Shown here: positions 1-12,300 of the stretch, piece after piece
Position numbering within the stretch: the first letter of the stretch is position 1
Layout of the letters: every line of letters starts with the position of its first letter
Assembly (NCBI RefSeq): GCF_037975245.1
Contig: NC_092571.1
Coordinates: forward strand, 23,793,917 to 23,857,916
Length of the DNA stretch: 64,000 nt
Direction of reading: 5' to 3'
From: Apostichopus japonicus
Lineage: Eukaryota > Echinodermata > Holothuroidea > Aspidochirotida > Stichopodidae
Position numbers and translations under genes: made by a program
Notes under the pieces: generated by a model
The model's database searches: none
Seen by the model: the letters and a program-made list of their open reading frames with translations, nothing else
Told to the model about the DNA's origin: nothing

Positions 1-1600
1 AAAATAAAAAGTATTTTGGATCCTGATTATGAGATATTTCGGTTATGATATCCCTATTCTAAAGTTGGGTATATGCCGCTTGGAAACCTCGGGAAGTGCC
101 GTTTCCGGCCATCTAGAGGGTTTGTAAATACCAAAATTTTCTTGTACGCTTCGCGCCAACTCATGGTGGCGCTACGCTTAGATAGTCAACATTCAACAAG
201 GTCATATCCCCCACTCGAAAGTACGGATCGCCGCCCACGGTTCTGACGAAAACGAAAACAATTAAAGGGCACATTAAACAAATTTTTGGGTGGTTAACAA
301 TGTGACTTAGGCCTAGGCCTATATATATTGAAGAGAAAAATATTCCACATTGCTAATTGCAACCCCAATCTCAATATCATGCCGCCCTACCTCGAACTAT
401 GGCTTATTGAATGCAACATATATTGATTGGCTGAACCTTCAACTACTCCAGGATGTTGGATCACAGTAGGACGGGGGGGCCGGGGTGTATGTGACGTCAT
501 CTGGGCAAATGCTCTTCAAAAGCTTTACGTAGACTCTTATAATCGTCTTGTATATTTATCCCTGAAACCTGATATTTTTGAAATGTTTGCTTAGCTGTCA
601 AAATTCTCTGTATTTAGAATTCAGGAAAATGTATCATTTTCATAGAAATATTCTAGTTCTCTGTGGGTAAATGAATGGCAAATACTAAAGGAAAACAAAG
701 AGATTTTCAGCTGAATTGCACTGATAAAATCACCCATTCTGCTATTGCCAGATGCATTAACAAAATATTAAAAAACTTTAAAAATTCGTATGTTCCCAAT
801 GCAAAATGCTACGAGGATGCGGTTTTCTCCTACAGATTCAGTAAATTATCAGTAATTTTGCTAAACGATCAACTTGAGTCACTATAGATATACCATCAAA
901 GCTAGATAAATTGGACCACTGGACAAGAATCGAGTAAACGTAGAGGGAACAAAACATTAGATAAACAGTATGGACTTAGTTTTCCCTCAATCTTTGCATA
1001 ACAGGTAATGCAAACTGTTTCTGATTATGTTTCACCTGTTATGAACATACATGACATTTATTTACATTGCTTATTAATGTAAAAACTAAATACATGTATA
1101 CTATGTTTTAAAATGTCATTTCTGTTGAGTAACAAGTGTGGTTATCGTGAGCTGTCAAATTAAGCTCTCGAAATCAATAATATATCAAGTTAATATGTCA
1201 AATGTTGTTGATTTATGTCAATTTTAATTGCAAAAGTATTAATTAAGAGTTGTCGATTGATATACGTATATACATAATTAAAATGTTGTAAAAGTCGTGT
1301 GAGGGAGCCTTGGCCTTGAACAAGACTGTAAACCTTTAAATTTAACGTTTAATTGTAATCAGAGAACAACATATAAAGACTAATATTTTATGCCAATAGA
1401 AAAAGCCTTCCACTGAGTATGCATGGAGCTTACTGTTATGTTTAATTGTATTATTTTTAGAAAACTTGGAGGAAAGATACGGGAGCATAAAGAACTGAAG
1501 GTTAACTATACAAGAATCTGGAGAATGACTGTCGAAGTAAGTTAAAAAAACTCTTATTTAAAAAAAAAATCGAGAGTTTCACTGCTGCCGATTGTATACT
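1..1600. other. Non-coding sequence upstream of the duplicated array
   Basis: No gene recognised. An ATG-started ORF of 70 codons lies at 675-887 (+), but it is lysine/asparagine-rich, has no motif I know and is probably chance. A short stretch at about 1462-1532 (+) has an AG acceptor after a T-rich tract and a GTAAGT donor, so it could be a small exon of an unseen transcript; there is no further support. The first 250 bases share short segments (GGGAAGTGCC-type, GTGGCGCTACGCTTAGATAGT) with 2490-2600, so a dispersed repeat is present. Confidence 0.4.
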
Positions 1601-2072
1601 TAACCATTGAATTTGTCCCAGGATTTTTAAACATTCATAGCAGAAGTAATAGCCTGAAACTGATGTACGCAAATTATAAACATTATTAATTATCTCGTGC
1701 AGTTCAGGGAAATATTAAATATTACATTCATGAAACATGTAATATATACAGAGTAAGAAAAAGAAATACATTGGCTCAAATTCCACTTGATAATTTTTTT
1801 TTTCATTTCTGTGATAAGAAAGAAAGAAATTAAAACATCTTCAAAACTACATCAATACATGATCAACACCTGAAATGTTCATTTTAAGTTTTATTGTTGC
1901 TGTATAAATACTCCCCAACCCCCTCAATTGGATTTTTGCCATTATGCAGTCCCTTGATTATTATACCAAACATATTAAGATGATATGCCGTTCCTTTTAC
2001 TATGTCGTTTTCGATAAGCGATCGATACCATGCAGTATCATTATTGCTATACGTTGCACTGTGTTTCAACAG

Positions 2073-2216
2073 AGCCGTCTCTATATATAAGGCTGTGGGT
2101 TATAATATGTAGTAAACATTGTGGTTACATTCGTGACGTGCGTGTAGAAGTAAGCTTTGAAAACAACGAAGTCCTTTCGGCCTGGACGAAGTCTCCAACA
2201 GTTAACAAAGAAACAG
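2073..2216 (+). other. Candidate 5' untranslated exon of LRR copy 1
   Basis: This segment follows a T/C-rich acceptor ending CAG and stops at AAACAG|GT. The same segment, with AG and GT borders kept, sits upstream of the other two LRR copies (16187-16325 and 24517-24670). All three contain GTCCTTTCGG followed by a GAAGTCTCCAACA segment. The likely partner acceptor is the CATAAAG just before GAACGATT near 5490. It is probably untranslated, because copy 1 has an in-frame TAG (5496-5498) between that acceptor and the ATG. Inference only; no transcript evidence is available. Confidence 0.4.
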
Positions 2217-2489
2217 GTACGGTATGATTATAATAGGCCTTTGTTATATATCCTTAAACACCCTATACCATTTGGCATATAAGAATTTTTAACAGCCTGG
2301 CCGCGCAACAAGTTAGATTTTACAAGGATGCAGTAAGATGTTAAGTCGTCAAGGGTAATGGTCGACTGTTTACGTTAAAGACATTTAATCAACATTTTAC
2401 CAGGCGCGTAGCCAAAGGGGTTGGGGACGGGCGACCGCCCCCCCCCCCCCTTAAGCATATTTTTCTTATGATATCGCTAGTGATTTCAA

Positions 2490-3045
2490 GCTTAGATGCA
2501 ACTTACGAGGCCTGGGAAGTGCCATTTCCAGCGATCTGGGAGGTATTTTCAGTCAAAATTTTCTTGTGGCGCTACGCTTAGATAGTTTTCAATGCAGAAT
2601 CTACGGCTCTCTTATAGTTTGCCTACAGGTTCGCCCCTCCCTTGGCAAATTTCTGGCTACGCGCTTGCATGTTACAATCACTGAAACAATGTTGAAGAAT
2701 TGTCGACTGTTTAAGTCGTACCGTAAATACATGTTATATAATTATGCAGGGCCGTAGCCTGGGTACAATCCATTTTACTGGCGAATTGAGTAACATCGAG
2801 AAACATTATATATCCTCCTGCAAATGTTACATAGAGCTTATGTAGAGGTGTTTAAATACCAGAGATTTTCTGAAGACATTTTTAGTGGGTGGCCATTTCC
2901 CAAAAGGTATCATCATGGCATTCTTTAAGCAGAGCGCTAGCATCAGTTGGCGCTTAAGCGTAGCAAGAAATTGTTTGCTAAAACTGCCTCCTATAGCTTG
3001 ATGAAAATGGCATTTCCCCCGGCCTAGTAAGTTGCATCTAAACAT
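2490..3045. repeat. Imperfect inverted repeat inserted in unit 1
   Basis: The arm near 2493-2545 (ATGCAACTTACGAGGCCTGG, then GTGCCATTTCC) recurs in reverse complement at about 2995-3045, and a second matched pair (GGCGCTACGCTTAGATAG and its reverse) lies inside. Relative to units 2 and 3, unit 1 carries several hundred extra bases here, with C-rich text at 2435-2452. It looks like an old foldback element or an inverted local duplication. No clean target duplication was seen. Confidence 0.45.
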
Positions 3046-3846
3046 TCTTTATTATGAGATCTCATGTTTTAGAAATTTACAATTCCGAAAAACAAGGGTA
3101 ATTAGAAATATTTTATTCGTTAAAATCACTTTCTAAGGGGGGGGGGGATAAATTAACGTTATTTTATAAGCTCTGCTTTATTCAGTGTTTTACAAAGGTA
3201 ATTTAAGATTTATAAACATGTTAGGGCATTCTGATGTTAGCCTATATATGCTGAGGGAAAGCCATATGGGGAGTTAAGGTGTTATTTGTTTGATACATGC
3301 CAAATGAGACCTATGAATAGGTGGGGGGGGGGGCTGAGTGGATAGGCAGTGTAGGGGACTGGGGGACCACGGCCCCCTAGTTAGTATGTTAAAAAGGCCC
3401 TAGTACATGTATTTTCATAGTACCTCAATATTTAAAACATCGGGACACTGATATAGCAGCAATGAAACTGATAAGCCTACACAAAACACAGTCGTAAATA
3501 TATTTATGAACCGTAGTTTCGTATGAGGCTGCTACACTGTTCACACGGGTTACATCTTAGGAGCTCTCTCTATACGTTTTATCATTATTCTATAAAAAAA
3601 AATACTAGTGAAAACCAACACAAAGGCAAGGTCATCACACCCCTGATCGTGCATAATACGTGACGAGCGGTTAAAATAAACCTTGTATTTTTTTTGGAAA
3701 GTTATTCCTACAATACGTGTGTAGAATCTTGAAGTTGCACACTGGCTGACTATTGAAATGATGTGAATAATTTCGCTAAAAGTCAATAATTATCTCTTCC
3801 TGCATATAATATATCGGGAGAGGAGACTTCACCCCACATCAGAAAT

Positions 3847-4862
3847 GTGAGTGAGTGAGTGAGTGAGTGAGTGAGTGAGTGAGTGAGTGAGTGAGTGAGT
3901 GAGTGAGTGATGAGTGATGAGTGAGTGAGTGAGTGAGTGAGTGAGTGAGTGAGTGAGTGAGTGAGTGAGTGAGTGAGTGAGTGAGTGAGTGAGTGAGTGA
4001 GTGAGTGAGTGAGTGAGTGAGTGAGTGAGTGAGTGAGTGAGTGAGTGAGTGAGTGAGTGAGTGAGTGAGTGAGTGAGTGAGTGAGTGAGTGAGTGAGTGA
4101 GTGAGTGAGTGAGTGAGTGAGTGAGTGAGTGAGTGAGTGAGTGAGTGAGTGAGTGAGTGAGTGAGTGAGTGAGTGAGCGATGAGTGAGTGATGAGTGAGT
4201 AATGAGTGAGTAATGAGTGAGTGAGTAATGAGTGAGTGAGTAATGAGTGAGTGAGTGAGTGAGTAATGAGTGAGAAAGTAATGAGTGAGTGAGTAATGAG
4301 TGAGTGAGTAATGAGTGAGTGAGTGAGTGAGTAATGAGTGAGTGAATGAGTAAGTGAGTGAGTGAGTGAGTGAGTGAGTGAGTGAGTGAGTGAGTGAGTG
4401 AGTGAGTGAGTGAGTGAGTGAGTGAGTGAGTGAGTGAGTGAGTGAGTGAGTGAGTGAGTGAGTGAGTGAGTGAGTGAGTGAGTGAGTGAGTGAGTGAGTG
4501 AGTGAGTGAGTGAGTGAGTGAGTGAGTGAGTGAGTGAGTGAGTGAGTGAGTGAGTGAGTGAGTGAGTGAGTGAGTGAGTGAGTGAGTGAGTGAGTGAGTG
4601 AGTGAGTGAGTGAGTGAGTGAGTGAGTGAGTGAGTGAGTGAGTGAGTGAGTGAGTGAGTGAGTGAGTGAGTGAGTGAGTGAGTGAGTGAGTGAGTGAGTG
4701 AGTGAGTGAGTGAGTGAGTGAGTGAGTGAGTGAGTGAGTGAGTGAGTGAGTGAGTGAGTGAGTGAGTGAGTGAGTGAGTGAGTGAGTGAGTGAGTGAGTG
4801 AGTGAGTGAGTGAGTGAGTGAGTGAGTGAGTGAGTGAGTGAGTGAGTGAGTGAGTGAGTGAG
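3847..4862. repeat. (GTGA)n microsatellite of about 1 kb
   Basis: Almost pure tetranucleotide repeat for about 1,015 bases, with imperfect units (GTGAT, GAGTAAT variants) mainly at 3909-3921 and 4178-4356. The long reverse-strand open frames encoding Thr-His-Ser-Leu repeats follow from the period-4 sequence having no stop codon and should not be annotated as genes. The paralogous sites in units 2 and 3 (about 17003 and 25454) hold only two to three repeats. Confidence 0.97.
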
Positions 4863-5525
4863 CGTTCAAACTTAATGACCATGAAAACTCTTGTCTTTGT
4901 GATTAGAGATGTCATAGGTCAAAGGTCAAATACCCAAAATCTTGGTTTTTAGCCATTACCTGCTTGTCATTATGTTGTAAATAACTACTAACCCACAATA
5001 TTTGTGTAGAGAATAATGAGACAAATTTAAAAAGAAGTAATAATGTGGTTGTTGAGGGTTAAAATGGCAATGTTTCGGTCAGAGGTGAAATTCGCCCAGC
5101 TTTGATGTCTTGCATGCATGAAACAACAGTGACGGTATAGGTAATATCGTTTTCTACTAAACTTTTTGCTATACACTATATACGTTAAAAAACTGGATAC
5201 CAGCCTATTATTATAAATGGCAACCAGATGCATTCAGCAGTGACCAAAAACAACTTCCATCATGGAGATTAGGTCTGCATCTCCATGGATTTCCCACTCG
5301 TTTAATTATGTCTCCGAGTCATTACATGCATTGCATGCTACTAGACGACGCTGTTGTGATGTTATAGGAGTCTTATAGAAACATCTCATCATATTACTAA
5401 ATACCTTCTGCTCTCTGCAATGACTTAAATTCTACATTCATCTTCTATAAACAGCATGTTTTCATTTCATTTTATTTTACTCATAAAGGAACGATTAGGT
5501 GTGGACAGCGGCGACCGACCTCATT

Positions 5526-6443
5526 ATGATGTTCACCAAACACCAAAACCTTTCAATAGGATGTATCGTCTTCATGTTATGTCACATATTCTTTCTGTTT
5601 CCTGTTATGACTCAAGTGGATGCCACCGATCCAACTTGCCCTACCCCAAATAAACCTATCGATGAAATAAATAACTGCTCTGATTACTTTCAAAATCATG
5701 AACAGATTAGATGTGTAAACTTATCTCACAATTCTTTAAAGGATCCTGCTACCAATTTAAGTGACTGTCTACCAAATCTAAACGAAATTGATTTAAGTTT
5801 CAATCAGTATCCTCAAGTTCCAACTCGAGCCCTCGCTGGTCTCGCTAATCTGCATTACTTGCATATGGATAACAATTTGATCATTTCACTGGAAGGAGCC
5901 TTTCATGAATTGGGAAACCTAACTAGAATATCCTTTGGATCAAATCAAATCGGGAAAATACCTACCGATATGTTTCGTGATCTTCGACAGTTGAAAGGAG
6001 CAGAATTTCCTAATAACAATATAACTGTCCTTCCTTGTTTGGGCGACATGAAGAACTTGACGATCTCCCAGGTCGACTTGAGAAACAACACGTTGACTGC
6101 TCTTAATTTGGACTGCATCATCAAAATAGAAAACGCCACAACAATATTTGGTAATGACACTGTTATTCAGGTCAGAGACAAGAGCAATAGCACAATAGCA
6201 GAATTCTGGATCAGTGGTAATCAAAACACGATAAGTTGTGAAAATGATATCACTTTGGACACCTCTTTTTTGGAGTTCATATCCATAAACATCTCCTGTC
6301 GATTCCAAAACGGTACTCATGGTAGAATTATGAAAAGTTATCAAAATTTGAAAGAAAAAAGTGATACTGACGAAAAACAAAGAGGGTTTATCTGGCCTTT
6401 ATTAATATCAATTATATTATTAGGTATTGTAAAGGTCATATGA
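5526..6443 (+). CDS. LRR transmembrane or secreted protein, copy 1
   Basis: Open frame of 305 residues from the first in-frame ATG (5526, immediately followed by a second ATG). Upstream there is an in-frame TAG at 5496. The protein starts with a hydrophobic signal-like stretch (about residues 9-27). A cysteine-containing N-terminal cap and about six degenerate leucine-rich repeats follow, with IRCVNLSHNSL, LNEIDLSFNQ, LHYLHMDNNL, LTRISFGSNQ and ISQVDLRNNTL cores. Next comes a Cys-rich C-terminal cap with many N-glycosylation sequons, then a hydrophobic end (PLLISIILLGIVKVI). LRR ectodomains of this kind usually bind protein ligands at the cell surface; no ligand can be inferred here. The C-terminus is shorter than copy 3, so its anchor may be marginal. 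Its 5' flank includes the 1-kb GTGA array. Confidence 0.8.
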   Translation: MMFTKHQNLSIGCIVFMLCHIFFLFPVMTQVDATDPTCPTPNKPIDEINNCSDYFQNHEQIRCVNLSHNSLKDPATNLSDCLPNLNEIDLSFNQYPQVPTRALAGLANLHYLHMDNNLIISLEGAFHELGNLTRISFGSNQIGKIPTDMFRDLRQLKGAEFPNNNITVLPCLGDMKNLTISQVDLRNNTLTALNLDCIIKIENATTIFGNDTVIQVRDKSNSTIAEFWISGNQNTISCENDITLDTSFLEFISINISCRFQNGTHGRIMKSYQNLKEKSDTDEKQRGFIWPLLISIILLGIVKVI

Positions 6444-7853
6444 TCGGTTTTGAAATCCGTTTGTTGAAACAGGAAGATCAAACAGCGGTAGCTGACACAT
6501 TGATATCTGGATCTGGATCTGGAGTGATACTATACTCAACTCCCCTAAAAGGGGTAAAACGAGTAGGGTGGTGCAGACTTGTTTAAGCTGTGATTGGTTT
6601 CTGGCTGTAGTGTTGGGCGACAGCCGCTTTGAAGTTATCCTTGTCCTCGATTTCTTTGATGTGTTGTGGGAGGGCGTTCCAGTCTATTAGTGTTTTTGGC
6701 ATGAATGAGAATTTTAAACAGTTTTTGTTGCAGGGAATATTTAATCCCTATATATAGGGAGAGTTCTCAGATGCTAACCGCTCTCTCACCTGGTCTTGTT
6801 GAAACTCTGAATTGTATGAAACTTGGAAGTGTGCATGATACATACGACAAGGCATCAGCTACCATGTATCTATAGAAGCTGGACTTCTGGTCAGTTTCAC
6901 AGATGCGATACCAAACTATATTTAATCAAAGACATTTTATGACCTTAAATAACATTCTCCCCCCCCCCCCCCCAAGCATTCTACAATTGTCAAGGACAAA
7001 CGGTGTTGAATGTTAACAAGAGATGCTTTGGTTGACTTATTTTAAGACCACTACCCCACCCTCGCCCCTCTCGTCATGTGATGTCTGCTAGGAAACTTAA
7101 TTTATGCACATCTAGAGATTCTCAATTTACATCAAGGACTATAGATTTCGTTTATTGATTTCTTTCTTCAAATAAACCTCCATTCCCAGATCCGTTATAG
7201 TAATTGGAAAGAAACAAATTTCATGTGGAAATTCAATTCATTGAAAGCTATTTTTACTCTTCAGTATGCGTTGCATTGTTAGGGCAGTCATCGGGGCAAA
7301 AAAAAAGACAACAAAGATTAATTTATTTTCAAGTTGTTGTCTAAAGTTATTTAAAGTTTTAAAGAACCGGCATGTCATATATATTCCGTTGACTTTAATT
7401 TAAAGTTTCAAGTCATTACAATTTTGGGAAATTAAAATATTTAAGTTATTTAAATTAAAGTTTTCTGTTTACTATAGTTGCCATGTGAAAACTATTTTCA
7501 ATAATCTACTTTCCTCTTCGGCCTAAATTAATCCTGTTGAATGTAAACTAATTCTCGCAGTGTTGTCTTTTTTTGCCCCGATGGCTGCCCATAGCATTGT
7601 GGGACTAAACACGCAGTATACTTTTAGTTTTTATATCTGTACAATATTGCTGGCAGCAACGATTTTTATTGTATTAATAATAAGGGTTATCGATCTCTTC
7701 ACATTATGTGGTTTAGAGAAGCAAACATTGGAACACGTCTTTTCATATTACCAATTAAAATAGGTTGCTCTGTGGCGTGGATATAAGCTAAACACCGGCT
7801 AAAACTCAATCAAGCGTAGGATATAGATAGTTAAGCGATGCATGTTTCTAAGG
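6444..7853. other. 3' flank of LRR copy 1, no gene
   Basis: Non-coding. The TTGAAACAGGAAGATCAAAC segment at about 6462 matches the 3' flank of copy 2 near 19047, and 7100-7330 matches 20097-20340, so this is part of the duplicated unit. A C-tract lies at 6959-6973. The open frame at 7560-7763 begins with GTG, not ATG, and has no recognisable domain. Confidence 0.6.
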
Positions 7854-8694
7854 GAAGCAGGACACTTCGCCCAACAACCATTTCGCCCAACTGCCATTTC
7901 GCCCAACCTTACCATTTCGCCCAACCAGCCTGGTCATTTCGCCCAACCAGCCTGGTCATTTCGCCCAACCAGTCTGGTCATTTCGCCCAACCTTGATTAA
8001 ATATGATATTTCAAAAGGAAACGTTCGGAATTGTTAACGTTACAGGATACGAACCGAGTATTAAGGAAACTTGAAGTCGTGGTTAAATTGATTATATATG
8101 TGATTACATATGTGGTTACATTGATAAAGTGGTTACATTGATTAAATATAATAATTCAATATTACGGACGGGTTTTATATTTTTTTTTTCAATTTAATAA
8201 GGAAACGTTCGGGAATTGTTAGTCAATAGGATGGATCAGTGTTTTAGGGGTTAGGTTTGATAGGTTTTTATGAAGACCAATTTCCCTGTGTTTGTATAAT
8301 AATATAACTTCCATTGTATGCGTAAACGCCTAAAGTAGTGTAATCCTCCCATTATACCCGAAATAACTGCTCAGACTCCGATCGATATCGAGCGGACCTC
8401 ACTTTTTTATTTACCTATTACGAAGTAACCTAACCCAAAATAAATCAAATTGAACTAGTGGAATAGAAAAAGTAATATTATTCTGGCTGAATATTAGTAA
8501 AAATAAGGTTGGGCGAAATGACCAACACGGTTGGGCGAAATGACCATGCTGGTTGGGCGAAATGACTATGATGGTTGGGCGAAATGACCATGCTGGTTGG
8601 GCGAAATGACCAGGCTGGTTGGGCGAAATGACCAGGCTGGTTGGGCGAAATGGCAGTTGGGCGAAATGGTTGTTGGGCGAAGTGACTAGAAAGC
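7854..8694. mobile_element. Inverted-repeat element with tandem repeats inside its arms, copy 1 (841 bp)
   Basis: Left arm (7854-7996) consists of repeats of a CATTTCGCCCAACC-type unit, several of them 22 bp long. The right arm (about 8505-8694) carries the same unit in reverse complement (GGTTGGGCGAAATG). Ends are GAAGCAGGACACTTCGCCC and GGGCGAAGTGACTAGAAAGC. The flanks TTTCTAAGG (7845-7853) and TTTCTAAGT (8695-8703) match at 8 of 9 positions and read as a target duplication. No transposase is encoded, so it is non-autonomous. The layout resembles foldback-type elements (Drosophila FB, sea urchin TU families), which carry tandem repeats in long terminal arms. Mutator-like elements also make 9-bp duplications. 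A second copy lies at 52464-52760. Confidence 0.85.
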
Positions 8695-9345
8695 TTTCTA
8701 AGTATAGGCCTATTTATGACTATTGTATATAGTTGTGTGCCTTTGAAAATTGCACACTATGTGTTTAACTTAATCATCGTTTCTAAGTGTTAATGATAAT
8801 TGTGTACAGTTTTGTGCCTTTCACAGAAGTACATTACGTGTTTAATTTTAATGCTTGTTTCTAAGTGTTTATGATTATTGTGTATAGTTTTGTGCCTTTC
8901 ACAGTAGTGCATTACGTGTTTTATTTAATGCTTGTTTCTAAGTGTTTAAGATAATTGTGTATAGTTTTGTGCCTTTCACAGTAGCACATTACGTGTTTAA
9001 TTTAATACTTGTTTCTAAGTGTTTATGATTATTGTGTATAGTTTTGTGCCTTTCACAGTAGTGCATTACGTGTTTAATTTAATGCTTGTTTCTAAGTGAA
9101 TTTGATTATTGTGTATAGTTTTGTGCCTTTCACAGTAGTGCATCATGTTTAATTTAATGCTTGTTTCTAAGTGTTTAAGATTATTGTGTATAGTTTTGTG
9201 CCTTACACAGGTGTATACATTACGCGTTTCATTTAATGCTTGTTTCTAAGTGTTTAAGATTATTGTGTATAGTTTTGTGCATTTGACAGTAGTATTGTGT
9301 ACACAGTAGCTTTGTGCCTCTGACAATGTGTTATGCGTTCAATTT
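8695..9345 (+). repeat. Tandem array with a unit of about 77 bp
   Basis: Around eight units, each with GCTTGTTTCTAAGTGTTTA, then ATTGTGTATAGTTTTGTGCC, then a TTCACAGTAGTGCATTACG segment. Start spacing is 76-79 bp. Two to three degenerate units recur at 27020-27180 in the third segmental copy, whereas unit 2 has lost most of the array. The 9-bp target of the element at 7854-8694 is the TTTCTAAGT motif of this array. Confidence 0.85.
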
Positions 9346-12300
9346 AACGTGTGATGGATCGAATTGTTAGGATTTCGTGCTAATGCTCCATCTTGGGTGA
9401 CTTTTCTTAAAACAAAGTATCAATTTAAATTTATTTCTGATATCGATTGATCAAGCAAAAGTATATTCAAAAGATTGATAATTATTTCTTTATTCTTTAT
9501 ATTGTACTACTGTAATGTTACTTTAAGGTTGTTTCCGGGTTCACACTATAAACTCTATTAGTTTTCCTGTTTTGTTGGTGGAGTTGAGTCATAATTATAA
9601 ACAAAAGAAACATTTTACTTAAAGCATCCTTATATTAAACAATTTTCATCAATATTTATTAATATGTTATCAATTAATGTAGTAGCTGTAGTTGTTTTTT
9701 TGTTGGTGACTGAGTAGACACCTTTAGAGGAGACAGTGCTTGTAAAGTTATTTCATTTATCAATTAGTCCAGGAACCCTGACATGGGCTTCAGATTTAGT
9801 GGGGAGGGGTGGGGTGACAGGACTGAGACCGGGGAGGGGTAGGGTGGCAGGAGTTAGACCTATGTTCAGTGTTGTTGAAATTACGCCTTTCGGCGGCAAC
9901 AAGCCAAATAAAAAAATATATTATTGTAAAAGTTATTGGTATCCATGACTACAACCCCCCCCCCCCCATTGCATGTGGCTGCGTTTTATTACGGAACCAC
10001 TGACACTCCTCAAACAAGATTATTTCAGTTTATTGTTGTATTTTTGGGTGGGGGGGGGGAGTGCCCGAAACATATCAGCATACTGCCCGAATTTCCACGT
10101 AAATGTCTTGTTTGGGTTGCAGCCCCAATCCCCCACCCCACACACCCGTCTCCTAGTAGAGGCTCGCGCAAGGCAGTGATTTAGATTGATGCAACTGAAC
10201 TCAATGTAACTTTAGTGTATACGTATGTTACGTACTTTAACCTTTAACTGTGCTGGCTATTATTACAGGGTGTATCTACAGCCATGCATACACGGTATGT
10301 AATCTTGCGATGCAATCAGTTTGCTTACCTTTGTATTCTACGCATAATTCAAATGTCTATTTTGTATATTTGGTATATATTTTGTATGTTTCGTTTAAAT
10401 GGTAATAAAAGTCGCATCATAGTCGCTAACTTATTTATCACTCCCTGTATCTTATGTCTTATTTGTTCTGAATTCTGTTTTTATGAATTAGCTCTCTGTT
10501 GATCGTACAAGTATACATTAGATGGTTCATGCCGTACATATTTCTCATCATTCGTACTTTTTTACATCGTCACTTTTATCGCAATGTTTTTATACCATCG
10601 TCGATAGCCTACCGGTATTTATTACTCATGCAATATCACTTTTATATGTGTTTCATCGTTATGCGTTTTCGATTTCATGTCTGTTTTAGAGCTCTTGAGT
10701 TTGAACAATTTCCATTGTATTTTTATACATGTGGCTGAATAAATCATCTATCTATTTATCTAAAGAGGGCAGAGAGAAAGAGGCGGTGTTTGGTAAACAA
10801 AGCGGAATGCAATAAACGGAGAGTGACCCTCAGTATGTTTACCTCTCGTATATCCTCGTACGCGTGACACTATATGACTAATATTGTCCCACCTGATGTG
10901 CGTAGCTTATACATTAGTTAGAATGAAATCCTTGTGATTCTGTAGCTATCATATATGTTTGACTCGTACTTTAATCTTAGCGAATATGCAAGTATAGTAC
11001 ATATAAGTCTTGTTGACTAATATGTGTCTACATTAGTCAAATTTCGTCTCATGTTTCCCTCTCGGGTTGACTCGTATATACACTTCGGAATCCGAACCAT
11101 TTCATACATCCGATTGGCCAGTAGTGTACGATAAACCATCCTCCTCCCTACCAAAGATATTAATCGCAACAGAGTAAAAGAGGATGAAACAGAAGTAGAA
11201 CTGATATTTGGGGACACTGAGGTAAAAAGAAAAAAAGCAGAACAGAATAATGAAAATGAAGGTTATTCCAATAGTAATTATTACTGAACGATAAATTATG
11301 ACCACCACTGTAAGACCCCTTTCACTATACAATCATTTTACTCTATCGAACCGGGGGTTTTTTCACTTTCTTTTTTTTGAAAATTTGTTTCCAAATTCAG
11401 CATACATAAGTAGCTCCCATCTTCTGATGTGTCTAAGGTTCTTCGGACGGGGTTGTAGAAGGGTTTTTTTCGTCTCTAATTGTAAGAGATATATCACTTG
11501 ATTTGAACTTCGTAATAAACTTTAACCCCCATTTAGCCCCTCTCCACACACCTATCACCCGCCCCTCCCTCCCTCCCTCCCTCCTCCATTGCCGAATTTC
11601 TCGTCATTAAGTCAATACGTAATTTAATCCTGATCAATGTGTGGGAATCATTCGCTGGGTCAAAACAAATATATGATGGCAAGTATAATGTTAGCCTTCG
11701 ATAATTTTTTTAGGTCAGTACTGTACATGCTTATACTTTCTAGTAAAATGCTGTACTCAGTGCGATTGAATTTGTCACATGATTTTAAAACATTCATAGC
11801 AGAAGCAATATCATGAAACTGGTGTACGCATATTATAAACATTATTACTTATCTCGTGCAATACAGGGAAATATTAAATATTATACATTCATGAAATATG
11901 TAATATATAGAGATGAGTAAGGAAAAGAAGCACATTGGCCAAAATTCCACTTGATAATTTGTACATTTCTGAGACAAAAAAAAAGGAAGAAATTAAAACA
12001 TCGTCAAAACTACATCAATACATGGCCAACACCTGAAACTGTCAGTTTAAGGTTTATTGTAGCTGTATATGAAGGTACAATTGACACCCACCCCAACCCC
12101 TCCCCCTCCTTTGGAACTGAGGAGTTTGTTTTTAATGCAGTCCCTTAATTAGTTTACCAATTATATTAAGATAATATGCCATCACACAGTTGCATATAAT
12201 CATGCCATGTTTAAAATATGAAAATATAACGTGATCAGAAACAACAAAGACTGCAACAGAAGAACATGAAACATTTGTGGATTCAAATAATATGTTCACA

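Noticed and set aside
3829-4915. Two overlapping reverse-strand ORFs of about 350 codons encoding Thr-His-Ser-Leu repeats
   Set aside because: They are translations of the GTGA microsatellite, which has no stop in any frame; no flanking coding signal.
5940-6380. Antisense ORFs of 146-149 codons conserved opposite all three LRR genes (also 17821-18270 and 26269-26718)
   Set aside because: Conservation follows from the sense coding sequence; no start context or domain; differences between copies track sense codons.
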